This document shows positions 1 to 5,900 of a stretch of 9,079 nt of DNA, piece by piece. Within the stretch, counting starts at the first letter, position 1. Each line of letters opens with the position of its first letter. The notes under the pieces were generated by a model. It was not told the origin of the DNA, searched no databases, and saw only the letters and a list, made by a program, of their open reading frames with translations. Both the position numbers and the translations under genes were made by a program. Source of the stretch: Thermoflexales bacterium (GTDB taxonomy: Bacteria; Chloroflexota; Anaerolineae; Fen-1058); assembly GCA_030834835.1 (NCBI GenBank), contig JAUQXD010001321.1, positions 1-9,079 on the forward strand, in the 5' to 3' direction.

Positions 1-105
1 CCGATCAGTGTGACGGTCAGCAACGACAGCGGGCCAGTCGTCGGTTTACAGACCATCACCATCAAGTCAGAACAATTGTATTTGCCCTTAGTGCGCAAGA
101 GCTAA
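1..105 (+). CDS. 3' end of an exported protein with a C-terminal LPLVR tail (partial)
   Basis: Reading frame 1 is open from the first base to the TAA at 103-105, giving the last 34 residues of a protein whose start lies upstream. The segment has alternating hydrophobic and polar residues with the look of a closing beta-strand of an Ig-like or PKD-like domain (V-T-V-S-N-D-S-G, then L-Q-T-I-T-I), and ends in LYLPLVRKS. The next gene downstream ends almost identically (LLPLVRR), so both are probably exported proteins of the same class. The spacer to the next start is only 62 bp, with no hairpin plus T-tract, so the two genes may be co-transcribed. Function of the missing part is unknown. The frame and stop are certain; the fold guess is inference. 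Confidence 0.7.
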   Translation, partial: PISVTVSNDSGPVVGLQTITIKSEQLYLPLVRKS

Positions 106-167
106 CTCGCCGCACAGCTTATGGGGCTGGTGCCGGTCGTCCTCATCTTCTTGAACAGGAAACTACC

Positions 168-2588
168 ATGAACCGATTCATCGCTGCAACTCACGCCACA
201 CAATCTGCGGGTCGCCTTCACCGCCAGGCCGGTCTGCGCGGCCTGCTGGCCCTTGCCCTGGCGCTCAGCGCGGCCCTGATGCCCGGATATAGTGTAGCCG
301 CGCCCCTTGTCACGCTCTGGTATGTGTCCCCCGGCGGAGACGACGCCAACGATTGTCTGTCCAGCCTGTCGGCCTGCGCGCATATTCAAAGCGCCATTGG
401 CAAAACCAGTGCCGGCGACACAATCATCATTGGGCCTGGCACCTACGCTGAGAACCTCAGCATCGCTGAAAGCATAACGCTCCAGGGAGCCGATCAGACT
501 ACCACCATCATCGATGGTCAGGCGCTTGGCTCGACCATCTTGATCAACAATGCGACAGTCAATTTGTCTGGCGTGACGGTGCGTAATGGCCAGAATTCAT
601 ACGGCGCCGGTATCAACATCGGTTCCTCGGCTGTCGTAAACATCTCAAATAGCCGCATTTCCCAGAATACCGGCTCAGGCGGCGGCGCCGGCATTGCCAA
701 CCAGGGCAGCCTGAAATTGATCAACGTCTCGTTGAGCGACAATATCAACAATGGCAATGACAATGGCGGCGGCCTGCGCAACCTGGGGTCCGCTGAACTC
801 ATCAACAGCGTCGTCAACAACAATCAATCTGCCTCGAATGCCGGTGGAATCTATAATCGCGGTGTGCTAACCCTTACGAATAGCGCGCTCTCTGGCAATC
901 AGGCCGCCGGTGGTGGTGCGATCTACAATCAGAACATGCTGACCTTAAACAATACGCTTATCAGCCGCAATCAGGCCACAGGCGCCGCCGGTGGCGGCAT
1001 CTACAATGCGGGCCTCGGTTTCAATCTGGGGTCTGTCATCGATGCCGGCAGCCTCATCACTGGAAACGTGGCGGCGACGAGTGGCGGCGGTATCTTCAAC
1101 GCGTCGACCGGACAGTTGACCCTTGTGAATACGAATATCGTCAGCAATACCGCAAACGCTTCTTTTGGCGGGGGCCTGTATAACGAAGGCCAGGCCATAT
1201 TGACCAGCCTTAACGTGAAGAATAACATAGCCATCGCCAATGGCGGCGGCCTGTACAGCGCCGGTAGCAGTAGCAACCTGATCCTCAACAACAGTACCGT
1301 CATCGGCAATCAAAGCAACTCGAATGGTGGCGGCTTGTATAATGATGGACCAGCCTCGCTGTCCAGCGTCAGCCTGATCGACAATCGCACCCTCTTCGTC
1401 AGTGGTGGTGGAATTTTTAACGGATCCAATGGCCAATTGACCGTGCGCCAGTCCACCCTCGTCGGCAACCTGGCTCCTGGCGGAAACGGCGGCGGGATAT
1501 TCAACAGTCCAAATGCCCGGCTGCTCGCCACCGGCAGTACTCTGTTCAAAAACTATTCGGGGCAATCGGGCGGCGGCATCAACAATCGCGGCACACTGAC
1601 GTTGACGCAAAGCGCGCTGTACAGCAACACCACGACGCTTCAGGGCGGCAGCGGTCTGTACAACAACGCCAGCGCCCGGCTGAGCAACGTCACGTTCAGT
1701 TACAATACTGTGCTCAGTTCAACCACCGGTGCGATCCTCAACGACAGCGGCGCCCTTGAAGTCGTCAACGGCACCATCAGCCATAACGCGTGGCCGGCGC
1801 TGGCGCGCACCGGTGGCAGCATCGTGCTGACCAATACCATCGTTGCCGCCAGTATCGGGGGCGTCAACTGCAATAGCCCGCTGACCTCAAACGGCTACAA
1901 CCTGGACAGCGGCAGCAGCTGCGGGCTGCATGCGACTGGCGACATCAGCAACACCGATCCGCTGCTGGGACCGTTGGTCAACAACGGCGGCGCGACCCTC
2001 ACGCGCATCTTGCAGACTGGCAGTCCCGCGATCGATGCCGGCAATGACAGCATTTGCCCCGGCGTCGATCAACGCGGTGTGACACGCCCGCAGGGCGACC
2101 ATTGCGACATCGGCGCGTATGAGGTCATCGGGTTCACCAACAGCACGCCCGCCCCGATTGAAGCAGGGCAATGTATCACCAGTTCAACAGATGTCCCCAG
2201 CAGTTTGGTGATTGGCAACCTGCAGATTGGCGCTAACGTCACCTTCCAGCCGCGTGGTGATCTACGCATCAAACTATACTCGCCCGTCCAGCGCGTCAGT
2301 CAATTACTGGACGCCACCGGCGGCAGCGGCCAAAACCTTGATGTCCTGTGGGACGACCCAGCGCCTGATCCGGTTGGTACAGAAGATCATGATCCGGCGT
2401 TCCCGTATTACGATCTGATCCGCCATCCCGATCATCCGCTGTCCGTGATGTCGGGCGTCAACCTCCGCGGCCTATGGAGACTGGAAATCTGCAACGTCGG
2501 CGTCAATACCGGCACACTCAATCGCTGGACGTTAGTTGCGCCCAACTTCGGCAATCCGAAGGTCTTGTTGCCGCTGGTGCGGCGTTAG
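168..2588 (+). CDS. Secreted right-handed beta-helix protein with choice-of-anchor Q-like and P-like domains
   Basis: 806-residue protein, probably surface-exposed or extracellular; no enzymatic function can be assigned. The ATG is preceded by AGGA at 157-160, 7 nt away. Residues 1-44 form a signal peptide: basic region with R16, R19 and R24, hydrophobic core about 25-38, and S42-V43-A44 before the likely cut. A W-Y-V-S-P-G-G entry (51-57) and D-C-L-S-S-L-S-A-C (62-70) precede a ladder of some 14 coils (about 170-530), each with a G-G-G-[IL]-[YF]-N type turn and an N-rich strand, as in parallel beta-helix/polymorphic outer-membrane-like repeats. Residues 560-655 match the choice-of-anchor Q pattern: C568, C585, D597-P-L-L-G-P, S-P-A-I-D623, C630, DQRG, C646 and D647-I-G-A-Y-E. 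Residues 669-793 resemble a proprotein-convertase P-domain (DLRIKLYSP; GLWRLEIC; TGTLNRWTL), with C669 and C775 possibly paired. It ends LLPLVRR. A sugar-binding, adhesin or polysaccharide-lyase-like role is possible; no catalytic residues were recognised. Confidence 0.9.
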   Translation: MNRFIAATHATQSAGRLHRQAGLRGLLALALALSAALMPGYSVAAPLVTLWYVSPGGDDANDCLSSLSACAHIQSAIGKTSAGDTIIIGPGTYAENLSIAESITLQGADQTTTIIDGQALGSTILINNATVNLSGVTVRNGQNSYGAGINIGSSAVVNISNSRISQNTGSGGGAGIANQGSLKLINVSLSDNINNGNDNGGGLRNLGSAELINSVVNNNQSASNAGGIYNRGVLTLTNSALSGNQAAGGGAIYNQNMLTLNNTLISRNQATGAAGGGIYNAGLGFNLGSVIDAGSLITGNVAATSGGGIFNASTGQLTLVNTNIVSNTANASFGGGLYNEGQAILTSLNVKNNIAIANGGGLYSAGSSSNLILNNSTVIGNQSNSNGGGLYNDGPASLSSVSLIDNRTLFVSGGGIFNGSNGQLTVRQSTLVGNLAPGGNGGGIFNSPNARLLATGSTLFKNYSGQSGGGINNRGTLTLTQSALYSNTTTLQGGSGLYNNASARLSNVTFSYNTVLSSTTGAILNDSGALEVVNGTISHNAWPALARTGGSIVLTNTIVAASIGGVNCNSPLTSNGYNLDSGSSCGLHATGDISNTDPLLGPLVNNGGATLTRILQTGSPAIDAGNDSICPGVDQRGVTRPQGDHCDIGAYEVIGFTNSTPAPIEAGQCITSSTDVPSSLVIGNLQIGANVTFQPRGDLRIKLYSPVQRVSQLLDATGGSGQNLDVLWDDPAPDPVGTEDHDPAFPYYDLIRHPDHPLSVMSGVNLRGLWRLEICNVGVNTGTLNRWTLVAPNFGNPKVLLPLVRR
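678..1751 (+). repeat. Coding repeat array: about 14 beta-helix coils with Gly-Gly-Gly-x-x-Asn turns
   Basis: Within the beta-helix protein the turn G-G-G-[ILA]-[YFIR]-N recurs roughly every 23-35 residues (for example GGGIYNAG, GGGIFNAS, GGGLYNEG, GGGLYNDG, GGGIFNGS, GGGIFNSP, GGGINNRG), each followed by a strand such as L-T-L-x-N-[ST]-x-[IL] and then S-x-N. The repeats are conserved at protein level; codons vary between copies (ggcggcggc, ggtggtggt, ggcggcggt), so this is not a freshly amplified DNA repeat. The regular spacing fits one coil per repeat with asparagine ladders stacking inside the helix. The exact copy number depends on how degenerate end coils are counted. Confidence 0.75.
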
Positions 2589-2619
2589 CCACAACCCGCG
2601 GCCAGCCTGTGGCGGTAAG

Positions 2620-2648
2620 TTGCAGCGCATTTCGGCGTAGTATATAAT
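2620..2648 (+). promoter_or_regulatory. Candidate sigma70-type promoter
   Basis: A perfect TATAAT lies at 2643-2648. Exactly 17 bp upstream is TTGCAG (2620-2625), which keeps the TTG of the -35 consensus but only 3 of 6 positions overall. Transcription would start near 2655, just after the end of the beta-helix gene and about 335 nt before the start of the giant membrane-protein gene, which would give that gene its own promoter and a long leader. It is the best promoter-like match I found in an intergenic stretch of this window. A chance TATAAT cannot be excluded. Confidence 0.45.
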
Positions 2649-2663
2649 CTGGGCGTCAGGCGT

Positions 2664-2708
2664 TCGCTGCGGCACCAATTGACACTCATGTGGCTGATGC
2701 TGCAGCGG
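2664..2708 (+). other. Leader hairpin 1
   Basis: CGCTGCGGCA (2665-2674) pairs with TGCTGCAGCG (2698-2707): nine Watson-Crick pairs and one G-U, with a 23-nt loop, extendable by a T-G pair at 2664/2708. The loop itself can pair CAC (2683-2685) with GTG (2690-2692). It would begin about 10 nt after the predicted transcription start. There is no T-run after it, so it is not an intrinsic terminator. A 5'-stabilising or regulatory structure is possible. Confidence 0.45.
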
Positions 2709-2801
2709 CTTACATCATAGCGGCCCAGGCATAAAACATGAAGCGTATCGGCGCGCAATCCGATCGGCCCGGTGATTGCTGCCAGACTGGTCGTCGTCAC
2801 T

Positions 2802-2849
2802 ACCGCCGGTGATTGGTCCGCCATCATGGACAGACCGGCCACCGGCGGT
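2802..2849 (+). other. Leader hairpin 2 (10-bp perfect inverted repeat)
   Basis: ACCGCCGGTG (2802-2811) and CACCGGCGGT (2840-2849) are perfectly complementary, separated by 28 nt. Inside, GTCC (2816-2819) can pair with GGAC (2828-2831) around an 8-nt loop, so the whole element can fold as a two-part stem. No T-tract follows. The 5' arm overlaps the second copy of the direct repeat CCGGTGATTG. It could equally be a protein-binding site, since the arms are dyad-symmetric. Confidence 0.4.
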
Positions 2850-2978
2850 TTCCATGCCGCTGGCTCTTTCAAAGTATCGATTGAATCGGCCTCGACCGTG
2901 CACATCACTAACCCTATGCTATCGATCGGCCGTACCCAACCGACTTTGAGTGCCTGAAGCCAGCCGGAATTCTTCCTC

Positions 2979-2982
2979 AAGG
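2979..2982 (+). promoter_or_regulatory. Ribosome-binding site choosing the ATG at 2991
   Basis: The giant gene begins with three consecutive possible starts: TTG (2985), TTG (2988) and ATG (2991). AAGG at 2979-2982 lies 8 nt before the ATG, an ideal distance, but only 2 and 5 nt before the two TTG codons. The ATG is therefore preferred; the protein is 1872 residues from there. Confidence 0.65.
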
Positions 2983-2990
2983 CATTGTTG

Positions 2991-5900
2991 ATGACCGACA
3001 AAATCCAGTCAACCATCGATCTGAATACCGCCGACGAGCCAACGCTGGTCAAAAGGTTGAAGATTTCCAATCGGCTGGCAAAGCGCATCATCACCCTGCG
3101 GCCATACCAGTCGGTTGATCAACTGAACAAGATCTGGGGGCTTGACCCCGACGTATTGCGGCGCATTTTGCCGCTGGTCAGCGTCAGTCAACCGGACATC
3201 ACACCCGCGCCAGAGACCGCCGATATTCCACCAGCCAGTGCCGCGCAGCCAGTTGAGCCGATGCCTCCGGCAGTTTCTCAAATCTCCCTGCCACCGACCG
3301 CCTTAAGCCGGCCAACTTCGTTTGAGAAAACCATCGTTCAGCCTATTCCAAAATCCGTAGACAGGGGCTCCTGGAAAACGAGTCTGGCACTGGTGCTGAT
3401 CTTGTTGGTGGGGGCCTATTTTCGATTCACGGGCTTGAACTGGGACGAAAACCACCATCAACATCCCGATGAGCGGTTCATTACCATGGTCACGGACCAG
3501 ATTCGAGGCGTTGACGGTCTGGCGGCGTATTTTAATACGCAGGCCAGTTCCTTAAACCCGCTGAGGATGGGCTCTTACACCTACGGTATGTTCCCGTTAT
3601 TTCTCACCCGGCTGGTCGCCGAATGGGTGAAGATGACGAACTACGATTCCATCACGTTGGTGGGTCGAGCGTTATCCGGGTTGTTCGATCTGGCGGCCGT
3701 CTGGATGCTGTATCTGCTGGGGAAACGCCTGTACAATCGGCGCGTTGGTCTGCTGGCGGCCGCCCTGGGCGCTGCTACCGTCCTGCCGATTCAACTTTCG
3801 CACTATTACGCCGTCGATTCGTTTTCCACGGTGTTTGTTGTCGCCGCGCTGTACTTCTCACTCCAGGCTCTCCCGTTTGATGTCCCCGGCGAAAAGCTGT
3901 CTCGATCGAATTGGTTTTACTTCGGTCTGTTTGGTCTGATCGTCGGGTTGGCCGGGGCGTGCAAGGTCAACACCCTGCCTGTCTTCGGCGTCATTATTCT
4001 GGCCGGCATTGTCCGCTTAATAGCCCGCTGGCAGAAGTCTGATTTTCGCGCGGTTCTGAAGATGATCCTGGTGGGCTGGGCGCTCGCCGCCGGTGTGGCT
4101 TTCCTGTCGTTTCGGGTTTTTCAGCCCTACGCGTTTTCGGGGCCGGGTTTTCTGGGAATCGGGCTTAATCAGGATTGGGTGAAAGTCATTCAGGAAGTCA
4201 CCGACCAGGTCGCGGGCAACTCGGATTGGCCTCCCAACACCCACTGGACCAACCGGCCAATCACGTATGCCTGGACCAATATGGTTACCTGGGGCTTAGG
4301 CGTGCCGCTTGGTCTGGCGGGCTGGCTGGGCTGGGCGTGGGCCGCCTGGCGAATGTGGAAAGGCGACTGGCGTCGTCATCTGCTGCCCTTTGCCTGGGTG
4401 GCCGCTTACTTCTTCTGGCAAAACGCCATGTTCTGGCGCTATATGCGCTATTTCATGCCGATCTATCCGCTCATCATTTTGTTTGCCGCCTGGGCCTTGA
4501 TGGAAATCTATGACCGGACTCGCGACAGCCGGGTGCGGCTGCTGGCAAATGGACTTCAGTTTGCGCGGCAACTCTCAGACTGGCGTCACGTCTGGCCAGG
4601 CGCAGCGGGGCTGCTGGCGTTGGTTATCGTGCTGATCGGCACGTATGCGTACGCGGCGGCCTTTACCCGGATCTACAATCGCCCGATCACGCGCGTTGCC
4701 GCGTCCCGCTGGATGCTGTCCAATGTTCCCGGACCGCTCAATGTGATCGTCGAGTCGCCCCAGGGGAGCCAATCTTATCCTGTCTCTGTCAGCAACCAGC
4801 AGGTGGTTGAGCCTGGCAGCGCCGCAAATACCAACCTCAGCATTCTTCAAACTGGCACAACGTCACGAATTACAACTGCGGCTGTGCGCCAGATCGGCGT
4901 GAGCCTGTATTTCCGCCTGTCCAGAGACGAAGCCGGCGAGGATATCCTCACGGAAGGCCGGCTGGCCGTCTACGATGATAATCAGGACGGGCAGCAGACC
5001 GCCGCCTTTGGCGATGTCGATCTAGTTCCAGGTGAAACCTATTACCTGCATTACCGGCTGCACACCGGCAGCCAGGTCTCTTTATCAAACGTCACACTTC
5101 GAAATGTGGAGCAGGTCGATCAGGCTCTGCCGATTGATTTGAATCTGCAATCCCAGCCCCCGGGCCTTTTGCAAGGAGTATTCCCGGTCACGCCGGAGAC
5201 CTCTATCGTATTGAACCGGTTAAGCATCGAGAACTTCCAACAGGTTTTTGTGCCGACCGCTACCACCCTGAAAGTCAGCATCCTGCAAGAGGGCGATGAG
5301 GCTAATCCCCTTGTTGAAGCTTCGCAAACTCTTGAATTCTCAGAACCGGGACTCCGGCTGGCACCCACGTTTGATTTCGCCCCCCTCAACCTGACCGGCG
5401 GGCAGACTTACCAGGTCCGTTACGAGATCTTGCAAGGTGCTCCGCTTCGCCTGTCGGGGGAAAGCTTCGCTCTGGAGACTTCATGGGATGACGCTCTGCC
5501 GCTAAACGTCGATCGATATGAAGCTCAGGGCGGGATTTACACTCCCCTGAATCTTGAGCTGTATGAACCGGATACGCCGGCCAAACGCGAGGCCATGATC
5601 CGGATTCTGGCTGACAGCAATTACCTGGTTATCCCGTCAAACCGGGCCTATGACGCCATGCCCAGGCTGCCGCTGCGGTATCCCATGACGTTAAAATATT
5701 ACCAGGCGTTGTTTAACTGCGAGTGCAGCGGCGATGACTTGGAGAACCGCGCTTACGGGTTGAATGTGCCCTTCAAGAGCTCGCTGGGCTTCGATCTGGT
5801 GGCAAAGTTTGAGAGCCTGCCTGCGCTGGGTCCCCTGGTGTTTCCCGATCAGTCGGCGGATGAGTCGTTTACCGTCTACGATCATCCCAAGATCATGATC

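Larger units (their letters stand above)
2589..2990. other. 402-bp intergenic region, probable structured 5' leader
   Basis: No convincing gene lies between the beta-helix gene and the giant membrane-protein gene. The stretch holds a sigma70-like promoter candidate at 2620-2648, a 10-bp hairpin at 2665-2707 and a second 10-bp inverted repeat at 2802-2849. The 10-mer CCGGTGATTG occurs twice (2769-2778 and 2806-2815), and CGATCGGCC occurs at 2761-2769 and again near 2923. The plus frame opening after the TGA at 2739-2741 runs to a TGA at 2955-2957 but has only a GTG start (2772) and no clear ribosome-binding site. A long antisense frame overlaps it. If the promoter is real, the giant gene has a leader of about 330 nt. 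Confidence 0.5.

Noticed and set aside
82..102. LPLVR tail as a sortase LPxTG-type signal
   Set aside because: The motif is at the extreme C-terminus with no following hydrophobic helix and basic tail, so it does not fit a sortase substrate.
945..1610. Long antisense open frame (221 residues) inside the beta-helix gene
   Set aside because: It is opposite a clearly coding repeat array whose Gly/Asn codon pattern leaves the complementary frame free of stops; no ribosome-binding site and no recognisable protein features.
2588..2613. Inverted repeat GCCACA / TGTGGC just after the beta-helix stop codon, as a terminator
   Set aside because: Only 6 bp with a 14-nt loop and no T-tract after it; too weak to call an intrinsic terminator.
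2739..2813. Small ATG frame of 24 codons starting MKRIGAQSD and ending with TGA
   Set aside because: No good ribosome-binding site, no hydrophobic or other recognisable character, and its length is expected by chance.
2585..3094. Antisense open frame of 169 residues across the leader and the 5' end of the giant gene
   Set aside because: It overlaps the well-supported HHH-like coding start and shows no recognisable domain or ribosome-binding site; kept only as part of the leader observation.
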